Assembly (NCBI GenBank): GCA_027487735.1
Contig: JAIYDA010000127.1
Location: forward strand, 1-39,761
Direction of reading: 5' to 3'
DNA length: 39,761 bases
DNA from: Planctomycetaceae bacterium
Lineage (GTDB): Bacteria > Planctomycetota > Phycisphaerae > Phycisphaerales > UBA1924
Shown: piece by piece, positions 25,983-34,350 of the stretch
Layout of the letters: every line of letters begins with the position of its first letter
Position numbering within the stretch: the stretch's first letter is position 1
Made by a program: the position numbers and the translations under genes
Notes under the pieces: model-generated
Database searches by the model: none
What the model was told of the DNA's origin: nothing
Seen by the model: the letters and a program-made list of their open reading frames with translations, nothing else

Positions 25983-26199
25983 TTGGTGTTCGGCGGCTCG
26001 TGTTCGACTGACCTTTCCCCCTCAACCGACCGTCCGCGTTGATCACCGCGACGCCGTTGATCCGGGGCGTGCGGCTCGCGCTCCCGCGCGGCACGCACAG
26101 GCCGGTCGCGTCGATGTTGTACGCGATGACCGACGCCGTGGGCGGGGGGTTGCCATGCTCATCGAGCAGCCGCGACGCTCGATATTGGCGAGGTCACGG

Positions 26200-26591
26200 C
26201 TCGGAAGAGCTGAACCTGAAAATCGGATTGGGTCGCCGCCGCGCTGATCGATGTTCCCCGATTGCCTTCGTCGCTCGCCGATACCGACGGCGTCGACGCT
26301 GGGATACATGTCGGCCTCACTGACGCCCAGGAGTGCACGCGACTCAGCGACGCGCGCGGCGGCGATTCGAATATCGTCATTCCGGGCCAGCCCAGTTGCT
26401 ATGAGCATCTGCAGGCCCGGGTCCGCGAGGACAAGCGAGGACAATGCGCCGTCCCCGGCCTCGGACATCTCCCCGACTGTCGCCTCGACAAACTGTGCGG
26501 GTACCGTCGCGGTCGGATGATCGAGGGGCTCCGGGCCAACGGTGCAACCCGCGAGCAGCGTGACGGCAGCGATCAGAACTGGAAATCGCAC
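26200..26591 (-). pseudogene. Truncated NodT-type outer-membrane efflux lipoprotein
   Basis: The first 130 residues form a normal NodT/OprM-family N-terminus: lipobox LLAGC (Cys16), LVLADPGLQMLIATGLARNDDIRIAAARVAESRALLGVSEADMYPSVDAVG, and FSGSALPS. At about 26200 the homology ends, although the frame stays open to 26043 as low-complexity Arg/Ser sequence. Full-length proteins have about 450-500 residues, so two thirds are missing, including the second barrel repeat. It is the last gene of export system 3, 6 nt after the fusion protein. The truncation lies about 220 nt from repeat copy 5, suggesting loss by recombination. Confidence 0.85.
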
Positions 26592-26596
26592 CGTGC

Positions 26597-27649
26597 TTAC
26601 TTGGCACCCGCCTTGATGAAGACGTCGAGTTTTTGACCGGCGTAGACCCGCTCGGGCGACCCGACGACGCGGTAGACGACGAACAAGACGCGTGTGTCCA
26701 CACGTTCGGTGGTCGAGCCCGTGATCGAGGTCTTGGGGACGACTCGCGGCTCGACCCGCATGAACTCCAGCTCGATCCTCCTGCGGTCGCGGCCTCGCAC
26801 AAACCCTTCCGCGGGAGCACCGGGCGTTACTCGGCTAGCGTCCTCCTCATCCACCTGCACACGGACCTCAAGCCCGCCGGTCCTGGCGAGCACCACGGGC
26901 GGACGCATCGAGTCCCCGGCCTGCACGTACTCCCCTTCGCGGACCTCGATCCGAAGAACGGTCGCGTCGGCAGGAGCGCGAACAATGAGACGCTCGATGT
27001 CCGTCTCCGTCTTGCTGACATCGGCACGAGCCTGGTCACGCTCGCGCTCCGCGACCACGATGTCCGGTGCCCAGGTTCCCGCTTCGAGCCGGGCGAGGGT
27101 GGCCTGTGCTTCGAGCAACTCGGCCTGGGCGAGCCTGTGCGCGAACGACCTGCCGCGCAGCTCCTCTCTGCTCATCGCTCCCTGCGTTCCGAGGCTCTCG
27201 CCACGGACAAGAAGGTCCTGGGCTCGTTCGACGGCCACTCGCGCGGCGTCGACGCGAGCGCGCGCCGGCGCAAGGTCCTCCGGGCGTGTGCCCGCCTTGA
27301 GTCGCTCCAGCCTCGCCTCGGCCGCAGTAAGCATCTGACGCTTCAGCTCCAGCTCGGCTTGCAACTCGCGATCATCGATCGCGAACAGGGGATCGCCGCG
27401 ACGAACCGAATCGCCCGCAACGACGTGAACGCTCTTGACGATGCCGGGCAGCGAAGACCCGACCGCGATCGGCTCTCCTGGGCTCTGGAACTCACCAAGA
27501 CCGGCAACGGTTTCCGAGCCGAGCGTTGTCGTCGCTGGCGGGTTGGGCGCGGTGGTGAGCTGATCTTCGGGCTTGAGAATGACGGTGGTCGCTGCGCCGA
27601 AGCCCAGCGCCGCCGCTGCAAGGATGGGGATTCCGAACTTGACAATCAT
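26597..27649 (-). CDS. DevB/HlyD-like membrane fusion protein (system 3)
   Basis: 350 aa. N-terminal membrane helix (residues about 5-25), lipoyl half LPGIVKSVHVVAGDSVRRGD, coiled-coil hairpin (about 90-210, with KRQMLTAAEARLERLKAG), lipoyl/barrel return VRAPADATVLRIEVREGEYV, and the family element TTERVDTRVLFVVYRV. It follows the ATPase by 20 nt and bridges the ABC pair to an outer-membrane channel; the cognate NodT gene is broken, so the system may depend on another channel. Confidence 0.9.
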   Translation of the reverse strand: MIVKFGIPILAAAALGFGAATTVILKPEDQLTTAPNPPATTTLGSETVAGLGEFQSPGEPIAVGSSLPGIVKSVHVVAGDSVRRGDPLFAIDDRELQAELELKRQMLTAAEARLERLKAGTRPEDLAPARARVDAARVAVERAQDLLVRGESLGTQGAMSREELRGRSFAHRLAQAELLEAQATLARLEAGTWAPDIVVAERERDQARADVSKTETDIERLIVRAPADATVLRIEVREGEYVQAGDSMRPPVVLARTGGLEVRVQVDEEDASRVTPGAPAEGFVRGRDRRRIELEFMRVEPRVVPKTSITGSTTERVDTRVLFVVYRVVGSPERVYAGQKLDVFIKAGAK

Positions 27650-27669
27650 GGTGTGTGTCCTCGATTCAC

Positions 27670-28380
<711 letters not shown>

Positions 28381-28383
28381 GAG

Positions 28384-29529
28384 TCAACTCCTGAAGACGA
28401 CGGCGGGATCGACCGTGAGCACACGCCGGACACTGATCACGCACGAGAGCAGCGTCACCAAGACGATGAAGATGCCTGTGCCGATGAATATGGCCGGGTC
28501 CATGAACATGCCCCGCAAGCCCCCGGTGAGCTGCGGCGAGAACAGGGCGAAGAAGAGGCTCGCGACGCCGATGCCCAGGCAATACCCCACGCAGGACACA
28601 AAGAGCGCCTGTGTGGAGATCATGCCGAGGATCCGACGGTTGCTGACGCCGATGGCCTTGAGCGCGGCGAACTGGCGCAGGTTCTCGACGCTGAACATGT
28701 AGAACGTCTGGCCGACGATCGCGACGCCGATGACGACACCCATGAGGATCGTGATGCCGAAGTTCTCGGCGACCCCGGAGAAGTTGAGTACCCACTCCTG
28801 CGACTTGGCCTTGAACCCGGCGCGTGAGTGCGCCTGGAGTCCGGTGGCCTTGGCGATCTCCTTGGCCACCTCGTCCGGAGAACGCCCCGGAGCCGCACGC
28901 GCCAGGACGTACGTCACCGGGTTCAGCGTTTCACGCGCGTACTCGACCGCGAGCGAGCGGCGCGTGTGGACGCGAGGCAGACCGGTCCAGGACGGGCCGG
29001 TATGGCTGATGCCGACGATCTCGGCACGCCGCTGACCAATCTCGACGATGTCGCCCGTGCGTGGAGGCACATCCGGAAAGATGGCCGCAAACCCTGCGGC
29101 ATCCAGGATGATCGCATCAGGCCGCCGGAGGTCATCCAGCGAGCCGAGGAGAACCTTGTGAGGCGCTGCGACCAACGACGAGTCGTCAACGCCGATGAGC
29201 GTGACCGACTTGGTGCGGCCGTCGGAAGTCCGCAGCTGCGCGATCGCCTGGTAATATGGCACGGCCCACTCCACGCCGGGTGTCGACCGCACCCGGTTCA
29301 CCGTGAGCTCGGCCATCTGGTCCGGCTGATCGACCGTCTCCACGCTGGGCTTCATGACCCAGATGTCCGCCTCGTTCGCTTCGATGATGTCACGCGTCGA
29401 GGACTCCATGACCGAATGGAAGATCGCCGACTGCTGGCTGATCAGGAGCGTCGCAAACGCGATGCCCATGACCAGGGCCAGGTACTTGGCGGTGTCGTGG
29501 AGCAGGATCTTGAACGCGACACGAATCAC
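28384..29529 (-). CDS. DevC/MacB-like ABC export permease (system 3)
   Basis: 381 aa with a GTG start overlapping the tetR stop (GTGA). MIRVAFKILLHDTAKYLALVMGIAF begins the N-terminal helix, a periplasmic domain of about 200 residues follows, then three C-terminal helices with VENLRQFAALKAIGVSNRRI and the ending VDPAVVFRS. The first 20 residues align with the other two permeases, fixing their starts as well. Same mechanotransmission class; substrate unknown. Confidence 0.9.
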   Translation of the reverse strand: MIRVAFKILLHDTAKYLALVMGIAFATLLISQQSAIFHSVMESSTRDIIEANEADIWVMKPSVETVDQPDQMAELTVNRVRSTPGVEWAVPYYQAIAQLRTSDGRTKSVTLIGVDDSSLVAAPHKVLLGSLDDLRRPDAIILDAAGFAAIFPDVPPRTGDIVEIGQRRAEIVGISHTGPSWTGLPRVHTRRSLAVEYARETLNPVTYVLARAAPGRSPDEVAKEIAKATGLQAHSRAGFKAKSQEWVLNFSGVAENFGITILMGVVIGVAIVGQTFYMFSVENLRQFAALKAIGVSNRRILGMISTQALFVSCVGYCLGIGVASLFFALFSPQLTGGLRGMFMDPAIFIGTGIFIVLVTLLSCVISVRRVLTVDPAVVFRS

Positions 29530-30257
29530 GACTTCCTGCCTTTTGCGCTAGAGGAGGAACGCGTGATCCTTCCGGCGGACTTCTTCGCGCGGACCGGACC
29601 CCGGACCGCCGGCGACTTGGTTTGCATCGTGGCGGCAAACTGCTCGACAGCGGCCAATGTCAGCCGTGACATGCACTCGATATAGGCCTCTCGGGCCTCC
29701 GTGATCGAAGCCACGACGTCCGGGGCAAGATGGTCAATCATCCCCGTGCGGAGGTGGAACGCGGCCGTCAGGTTGTACATCGCGACCACCCCGAACTTCA
29801 CCTCGGGTGAGTCGGCCTTGCAACCCGATGCACGTGCGACGACCTCGCAAAGCCAGTTCCACTCCGGGACGACCTTGATCCGCAGGACTTCCTTGTACGC
29901 GGGCGATGGGTCGAGCTCTTCTCGATAGAGCAGGCGGATCGGCCACGATGAGGCGGCGGCGCTGGCATCGATGATCGTCCAGCGGATCGCTGTTCGCAGC
30001 CCAACCTCCGGGTCCGCTTCGAGGGCCTGAGTGGCGAGCGGAGCCGCGTCCGGCGCTACCTGACAGGCAACAAGGAGTGCCTCGCGATAGAGAGCGTCCA
30101 TGCTCCCGAAGTGGTACGGGATGGCACTCAGCGCGACGCCCGCATCGCCTGCCACCTCTCTTGCGGTCACGCCCGAGAATCCCCTCTCCGCGAACAACCG
30201 TCCCGCGGCTTCGATGATCGCCCGTCTTGTCGTTTCAGAGTCTCGTGGTGTGCCCAT
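29526..30257 (-). CDS. TetR-family regulator of export system 3 (CerR-like)
   Basis: 243 aa from ATG at 30257 (MGTPRDSETTRRAIIEAAG), chosen because CAGGAG lies 7 nt upstream; the frame is open to 30416 but that would run through the promoter. Helix-turn-helix: GVTAREVAGDAGVALSAIPYHFGSMDALY (residues about 30-58). The central LLYREELDPSPAYKEVLR segment resembles CerR/DUF1956-type regulators. The C-terminus is a basic, Ser-rich tail. It is the first gene of the exporter operon (its stop overlaps the permease start), so it autoregulates the exporter. An internal piece is duplicated at 3530-3823. Confidence 0.9.
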   Translation of the reverse strand: MGTPRDSETTRRAIIEAAGRLFAERGFSGVTAREVAGDAGVALSAIPYHFGSMDALYREALLVACQVAPDAAPLATQALEADPEVGLRTAIRWTIIDASAAASSWPIRLLYREELDPSPAYKEVLRIKVVPEWNWLCEVVARASGCKADSPEVKFGVVAMYNLTAAFHLRTGMIDHLAPDVVASITEAREAYIECMSRLTLAAVEQFAATMQTKSPAVRGPVRAKKSAGRITRSSSSAKGRKS

Positions 30258-30271
30258 GTCCGTGCTCCTGT

Positions 30272-30300
30272 TTGATTGTCGTACAACTGTACCGTACACT
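30272..30300 (+). promoter_or_regulatory. Promoter of the SpoIIE-phosphatase operon
   Basis: TTGATT (30272-30277), 17-nt spacer, TACACT (30295-30300). It runs in the plus direction through the same palindrome as the opposing tetR promoter. Confidence 0.55.
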
Positions 30301-30308
30301 TGTACGAC
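30278..30308. promoter_or_regulatory. 31-bp palindromic operator shared by two promoters
   Basis: Outer arms GTCGTACAA (30278-30286) and TTGTACGAC (30300-30308) are perfect, and the inner TGTAC-C-GTACA is also palindromic. Only one symmetric pair of the 31 bp mismatches. It fills the spacers of both promoters, so one bound TetR dimer or pair of dimers would block both operons. Confidence 0.85.
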
Positions 30309-30314
30309 TGTCAA
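30286..30314 (-). promoter_or_regulatory. Promoter of the tetR-exporter 3 operon
   Basis: On the minus strand: TTGACA (30314-30309), 17-nt spacer, TACAGT (30291-30286). The predicted start lies near 30279, 22 nt before the tetR ATG. Confidence 0.7.
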
Positions 30315-30379
30315 GCTCGCCGGTTCAGCTTTGTTCCGCAGTCCCGCGCACACCTCCCTTGCCGCACAGGCTGACCACC

Positions 30380-31165
30380 ATGACACACACGACACCCACG
30401 ACACCCCACGCCACACTCATCGAATGCGCCGGTTGGTTCCGCGGCACGCTGCTCGACGCCCAGCCCCTTCGCGTTGACGCCTTCTGCGAGCCTCTCGACG
30501 GACACTGCGGCGACTTCATCGGGCTCTACAGGCCCTCTCCGAGTGTCGTCCTCGGGGTCATCGCCGATGCGTGTGGGCACGGGGCCGAAGCAGCCGCGCT
30601 GCTCGAGGCCGCTGCTGAACCAGGCAGCGATGTGCCTCTGTCGGGAAGGTCTCCGGCGGAGCTTCTCGAAGCCTTCGGGGCTGGCGTCGCCGCGAGGGCC
30701 GGGGCAGTCGACGGCAAGTTCATCACCGCGATGGTGTTCACGCTCGATATCCAAAGCGGAGTCCTCACGGTGGCGCTGGCCGGGCATCCGCCGCCGGTGC
30801 TGGTGCAACAAGGAAAGCTGCTTGAGAGGTCCTGGCCCGCTGGCCTCCCGATCGGGATCGATTCGACGATTGGGGCCGAGGACATCACCATTCAACTCTC
30901 GCCGGGCGACGCTGTCGTTGCTTTCACCGACGGGGTTGCCGATGCGCGAACAGTCAGTGACACGACCCTCGGCTTCGAGGGCGCGCGGGTCATGCTCGGT
31001 CGTGCTGCACGCTCCACCGATCCGGTCGCCGCCGCGCTTCGGGCGCTGGGAGCGTACCAGCAACGCGATTGGCTGGCGGATGACACCACTGTGATGTTCA
31101 TCCGCTTCGGCGATGTCGAGCACGCATCCGAGGTCGGGAGAGGTGAAGCATGGACGCCGCGCTAA
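30380..31165 (+). CDS. SpoIIE-type PP2C phosphatase
   Basis: 261 aa from ATG at 30380; an upstream open extension to 30227 overlaps the promoter. It is a PPM/SpoIIE domain with all metal-binding elements: DGHCGDFIGLY, VIADACGHGAEAAAL (usual ADxxGHG), AFTDGVADAR (usual YTDGVTEA) and LADDTTVMFIRF. LAGHPPPVLV is also typical. There is no sensor, PAS or response-regulator domain, so it is a stand-alone phosphatase, the kind that acts on anti-sigma-antagonist proteins in partner-switching. No such partner is seen here. It is divergent from and probably co-repressed with exporter 3, and its last 16 nt overlap the next gene. Confidence 0.9.
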   Translation: MTHTTPTTPHATLIECAGWFRGTLLDAQPLRVDAFCEPLDGHCGDFIGLYRPSPSVVLGVIADACGHGAEAAALLEAAAEPGSDVPLSGRSPAELLEAFGAGVAARAGAVDGKFITAMVFTLDIQSGVLTVALAGHPPPVLVQQGKLLERSWPAGLPIGIDSTIGAEDITIQLSPGDAVVAFTDGVADARTVSDTTLGFEGARVMLGRAARSTDPVAAALRALGAYQQRDWLADDTTVMFIRFGDVEHASEVGRGEAWTPR

Positions 31166-32007
31166 CCCTCCTCAAGCAGATCTTCCGCAGCCATCGGGTT
31201 CCGATCGGACTCACCTATTCCCTCACGTGTTTCGAGAAGGGCCTTCAGGTGCTCTTCCCGTGGGCGACCGGTGTCGCGATCGACTCGCTCGTCAAGTCCG
31301 AATGGTTGGGCGTCGGCATCCTGTGCGGGCTGTGGGTCCTGCACCTGTGCAGTGCCACCTTCAGGCAGATGTACGACACGCGCCTCTTCACCCGAATCTA
31401 CGGCGACCTCGCCAGTAGCACGATCATCCGCCAGCGTGCCGCCGGCAACGCCGTAAGCGCCATTGCGGCTCGATCGTCGCTCTCTCGGGAGTGCATCGAC
31501 TTTGTCGAACGAGACGTGCCGATGCTCTTCCAGACCGCACTCACGGGGGTCGGTTCGCTGGTCATGATGTTCTATTACAGCACCGCCGTGGGCCTGATCG
31601 GTCTTGCGCTGCTCGTGCCCGCGGTCATCTGCAACTGGTGGTTCGCACGCCGGGCTCTCCGACTGAACCGCAGCATCAACAATCGGCTTGAACAGGAAGT
31701 CGGCGTGATCGAGGCGTGCAGCACGCCGCAGGTCTCACGCCACTTCTCCATGTTGCGCACGTTCCGGGTCGGCCTCTCCGATGCCGAGGCCATCAACCGA
31801 GGCGTCGTCGAGGTGTTCATGATCGCGGCTCTCGCGGCGTCGCTCGTGCTCTACACGGCGAGCGGCACGCACACGCCGGGCGCGATCTACGCAGTGTTCG
31901 TGTACGTCTGGAGCCTCTTTGAGACCATCTGGGTGGTTCCGACCGCGGTCAATGCCATTACCCGCGTGCAGGACATCGGCGCACGGGTTCAGCCCGGAGG
32001 CGATTAG
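31150..32007 (+). CDS. ABC transporter transmembrane-domain-only protein
   Basis: 285 aa with about six hydrophobic helices and no nucleotide-binding domain: no Walker motifs are present and the frame ends at 32007 after VQDIGARVQPGGD. The fold resembles type IV (exporter) ABC transmembrane regions; stand-alone proteins of this kind form Pfam ABC_membrane_3. The first helix, the LVMMFYYSTAVGLIGLALLVPAVICNWW pair and the terminal pair SLVLYTASGTHTPGAIYAVFVYVWSLFE are clear. AGAGG lies upstream of the ATG, which is inside the phosphatase gene, so the two are translationally coupled. The partner ATPase, if any, is elsewhere. Confidence 0.78.
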   Translation: MDAALTLLKQIFRSHRVPIGLTYSLTCFEKGLQVLFPWATGVAIDSLVKSEWLGVGILCGLWVLHLCSATFRQMYDTRLFTRIYGDLASSTIIRQRAAGNAVSAIAARSSLSRECIDFVERDVPMLFQTALTGVGSLVMMFYYSTAVGLIGLALLVPAVICNWWFARRALRLNRSINNRLEQEVGVIEACSTPQVSRHFSMLRTFRVGLSDAEAINRGVVEVFMIAALAASLVLYTASGTHTPGAIYAVFVYVWSLFETIWVVPTAVNAITRVQDIGARVQPGGD

Positions 32008-32171
32008 GCGAGGCGATCGGGATTTGGACGCGTACCGAGTGTTCCGGCAGCGACGCTAAGGCTGCACCTCGGTGAATGAAGCGGTTTTTGCCTCGGCCAG
32101 ACCCGAGCGGTTCAAGTCATGCTCTAAACGCTGGGAGTGACAGGATGCAGTTGAACTTCGCCGTAAACACC

Positions 32172-32199
32172 GATGGCCTCGGCACTTGCCGAGGCCATC
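32172..32199. terminator. Hairpin of repeat copy 6
   Basis: GATGGCCTCGGCA, loop CT, TGCCGAGGCCATC: a perfect 13-bp stem of a third sequence class, downstream of the phosphatase/ABC operon. Confidence 0.7.
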
Positions 32200-32211
32200 T
32201 AGCCTTCAAAA

Positions 32212-32265
32212 TCGGGGTAACAGGACACCAATCGAACTTTTCTTGGAGGGCGTTAGGGTGTGGCC
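32212..32265 (+). repeat. Dispersed repeat, copy 6
   Basis: TCGGGGTAACAGGACACCAA, then TCGAACTTTTCTTGGAGGG, then CGTTAGGGTGTGG, starting 12 nt after its hairpin. Confidence 0.9.
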
Positions 32266-32328
32266 TGCAGAACTTCGCCGACTCTGCCAAGGCGAACGAG
32301 GAACTTGACTTCGCCGGCGGTACCACTC

Positions 32329-32356
32329 TTGACACCTACCAACTAGTAGGTATACT
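32329..32356 (+). promoter_or_regulatory. Promoter and operator of the SDR operon
   Basis: TTGACA (32329-32334), 16-nt spacer, TATACT (32351-32356). An 18-bp palindrome ACCTACCAACTAGTAGGT (32334-32351, outer six bases of each arm perfect) exactly fills the gap between the boxes, a natural site for the TetR encoded at 33587. Confidence 0.8.
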
Positions 32357-32401
32357 CACGCAGCGTTCTCGAACTTCCTGGACTCTCACGGAGCCCGCAT
32401 C

Positions 32402-33181
32402 ATGGTGGCAGACTTTGACGGCAAGGCGATCTTTGTCCTGGGCGGCACCAATGGCATCGGCAAGGCGTCTGCACGTCTTGTTCTACAGCGGGGCGGGCGA
32501 GTAATCGTCACCGGTCGCCGGGCCGATACCGTCGAAGCTGCGAATCGTGAGCTTGGGGCCTTGGGCCCAACCACAGCGATCCAACTGGACGTCTCGAACC
32601 CGGCGGATTTAGCAAGAAACCTCGACCGGATTGACGGCGCGCTGAGCAGCGTCGATGGTCTCATCAACGCGATCGGTGTGTTTAAGCCCAAGTCGTTTCT
32701 TGAACACTCGCCCGAAGATTACCTGGCATATATGGCCATGAACCAAGCGATCTTCTTCCTCACTCAGCGCATCGCTCGCAACATGGTCAGTTCAAAGCGA
32801 CCCGGTTCAATCGTGACTATCGGTTCCATGTGGGCGAAGCAGGCCGTGGCAGCGACGCCGTCGTCGGCATATTCAATGGCCAAGGCTGGTCTGCACGCCC
32901 TCACCCAGCATCTGGCAATGGAGCTAGCACCCCACAGGATTCGAGCAAACGCGGTGTCACCGGCTGTCGTCGAGACGCCGATCTACGAGGGTTTCATCGC
33001 CAAAGAGCAAATGCACGAGGCGCTACAAGGCTTCAACGCCTTCCACCCCATCGGTCGGATCGGGCAGCCCGCAGACGTCGCGGAAGCCGTTGCATTCCTC
33101 CTATCGGATCGTGCATCCTGGGTCACCGGAGCTGTATGGGATGTCGACGGGGGCGTCATGGCGGGGCGAAACAAGTATTAA
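32402..33181 (+). CDS. Short-chain dehydrogenase/reductase
   Basis: 259 aa, classical SDR. Cofactor loop [11 protein letters not shown] (TGxxxGIG type; Arg-rich VTGRRAD after beta-2 suggests NADP(H)), NAIG in place of NNAG, catalytic Ser in GSMWAKQ, and Tyr/Lys in [12 protein letters not shown] lies 8 nt before the ATG. First gene of a three-gene operon with an AhpD-like protein and a TetR regulator, which suggests reduction of a reactive carbonyl or quinone. That substrate class is inference. Confidence 0.9.
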   Translation: MVADFDGKAIFVLGGTNGIGKASARLVLQRGGRVIVTGRRADTVEAANRELGALGPTTAIQLDVSNPADLARNLDRIDGALSSVDGLINAIGVFKPKSFLEHSPEDYLAYMAMNQAIFFLTQRIARNMVSSKRPGSIVTIGSMWAKQAVAATPSSAYSMAKAGLHALTQHLAMELAPHRIRANAVSPAVVETPIYEGFIAKEQMHEALQGFNAFHPIGRIGQPADVAEAVAFLLSDRASWVTGAVWDVDGGVMAGRNKY

Positions 33182-33232
33182 ATCATTCCCGCGATCCCAG
33201 TGCCGACTAACCACGCATGAAAGGAATGATTC

Positions 33233-33538
33233 ATGATCACTTATGACAAAAACAATCTTGAGAAGCTGAAGACGCTCGCCACCGCAAGCCCCGAATCGAT
33301 GCAGGCGTTCAACGAACTGTCCAGGCTCGCCTTTGGCGATGGCGCCATCCCCGCGCGAACCAAAGAGCTCATAGGGCTCGGAGTTGCGATTTCCAAGCAA
33401 TGCACGTACTGCATTGACTTGCATAGCAAGAAAGCGCAAGCGATGGGCGTAACGGACCAAGAGTTCGCCGAGGTCGCGATGGTGGCCGCGGCGATCGGCG
33501 CAGGTGCCGCTATCACCCATGCCACACACGCCCTTTGA
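33233..33538 (+). CDS. AhpD/carboxymuconolactone-decarboxylase-like protein
   Basis: 101 aa, all-helical, with the AhpD-type active site KQCTYCIDLHSKKAQAMG: the CXXC pair and the following His. ELIGLGVAISKQC is typical of the family. Short CMD/AhpD-like proteins act as thiol peroxidases or their electron donors. AAGGAA precedes the ATG. It lies 51 nt after the SDR in the same operon. Confidence 0.88.
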   Translation: MITYDKNNLEKLKTLATASPESMQAFNELSRLAFGDGAIPARTKELIGLGVAISKQCTYCIDLHSKKAQAMGVTDQEFAEVAMVAAAIGAGAAITHATHAL

Positions 33539-33586
33539 GCATCAATTCGGATAACCCAGCGTCCAGCCAGGACGGAACATCTATCG

Positions 33587-34162
33587 ATGGCCGACACCAC
33601 GACTCGTGACAAACTCATGGACCTCGCAGAGCGCCGAATCCAAACCGTCGGATTCAATGCGTTTAGCTATCACGACTTGGCTGCCGAGGTCGGCATCAAG
33701 ACCGCCAGCATCCACTACTACTTCCCCAGCAAGGCCGACCTCGTCCAAGCCGTTGTCTCGCGGTACCGCCAAAGGTTCAACCTTCAGTTGGCAGCCATCT
33801 CCGACTCGCGACGAGCATCGCCCGGAAAATTGCAGGACTTTATGGAACTCTTTCAGAAGCCGTTGGACTCTGGCAAAGCCATCTGCCTCTGCGGCATGCT
33901 CGCTTCTGACTACGAAGCGATCCCCGAAGTCGTTCAAGGCGAAGTACGCCGCTTCTTCTCCGATGTCGAAGCGTGGCTTGTGGGGGTGCTGCGGCAAGCG
34001 AAGGCCGCGGGAGAACTGGATTTTCGAGGTAAGCCAGAGGCGGTCGCGATCGGAATCGTAGCGGCACTAGAAGGTGCGCTGCTTTCCGCTCGGACGTTTC
34101 GCCAGCCTGAACGTTTCCTCACTTCGATTCGTTGGATTCTCGACTCGCTTCAGTCAGCGTGA
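33587..34162 (+). CDS. TetR-family regulator (NemR-like)
   Basis: 191 aa. Helix-turn-helix: GFNAFSYHDLAAEVGIKTASIHYYFPSKADLV (residues about 23-54). The ligand domain contains a Cys-rich ICLCGMLASDYE stretch (about residue 102) like that of NemR-type regulators, where a cysteine senses electrophiles or oxidants. Together with the SDR and AhpD genes upstream, electrophile-stress control is a reasonable inference. It is the last gene of the operon and probably binds the palindrome at 32334-32351. There is no clear ribosome-binding site, so translation may depend on coupling. Confidence 0.88.
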   Translation: MADTTTRDKLMDLAERRIQTVGFNAFSYHDLAAEVGIKTASIHYYFPSKADLVQAVVSRYRQRFNLQLAAISDSRRASPGKLQDFMELFQKPLDSGKAICLCGMLASDYEAIPEVVQGEVRRFFSDVEAWLVGVLRQAKAAGELDFRGKPEAVAIGIVAALEGALLSARTFRQPERFLTSIRWILDSLQSA

Positions 34163-34195
34163 AACGAGCCACTCCGCGTTTTCGAAACTAAACAC

Positions 34196-34226
34196 AAACG
34201 CCCACGAGCTCGGCTCGCGGGCGTTT
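34196..34226. terminator. Hairpin of repeat copy 7
   Basis: AAACGCCCACGAGC, loop TCG, GCTCGCGGGCGTTT: a 14-bp stem with one A-C mismatch, between the convergent TetR and metallophosphatase genes. Confidence 0.68.
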
Positions 34227-34235
34227 GTACTTCAA

Positions 34236-34290
34236 TCGGGGTGACAGTACACCAATAGAACTTTTCTTGGAGGGCGTTAGGGGGTGGAGC
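34236..34290 (+). repeat. Dispersed repeat, copy 7
   Basis: TCGGGGTGACAGTACACCAA, then TAGAACTTTTCTTGGAGGG, then CGTTAGGGGGTGGAGC. Its hairpin class (CGCCCACGAG) matches copy 2. Confidence 0.9.
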
Positions 34291-34350
34291 TCCGAACTGC
34301 GGCGATTCCTGATTTTGCAATCGACTTCATGAGTTCAGTACCCAAACGGA

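Larger units (their letters stand above)
25422..26042. other. Gene-free stretch with two repeat copies
   Basis: No convincing gene. It holds the decayed copy 9 (25719-25763) and the long-form copy 5 (25782-25982), with a T-arm-like CAGTTCAAATCCTGCC between them. On the minus strand, frames at 25985-26165 (including INGVAVINADGRLRG) look protein-like but match nothing I recognise. Confidence 0.5.

Noticed and set aside
25912-26094. Small conserved-looking proteins (QEKFYWC...) read from the reverse strand of the repeats
   Set aside because: They arise only because the repeat DNA is conserved; they run through the hairpin, lack ribosome-binding sites and differ in frame and ends between copies.
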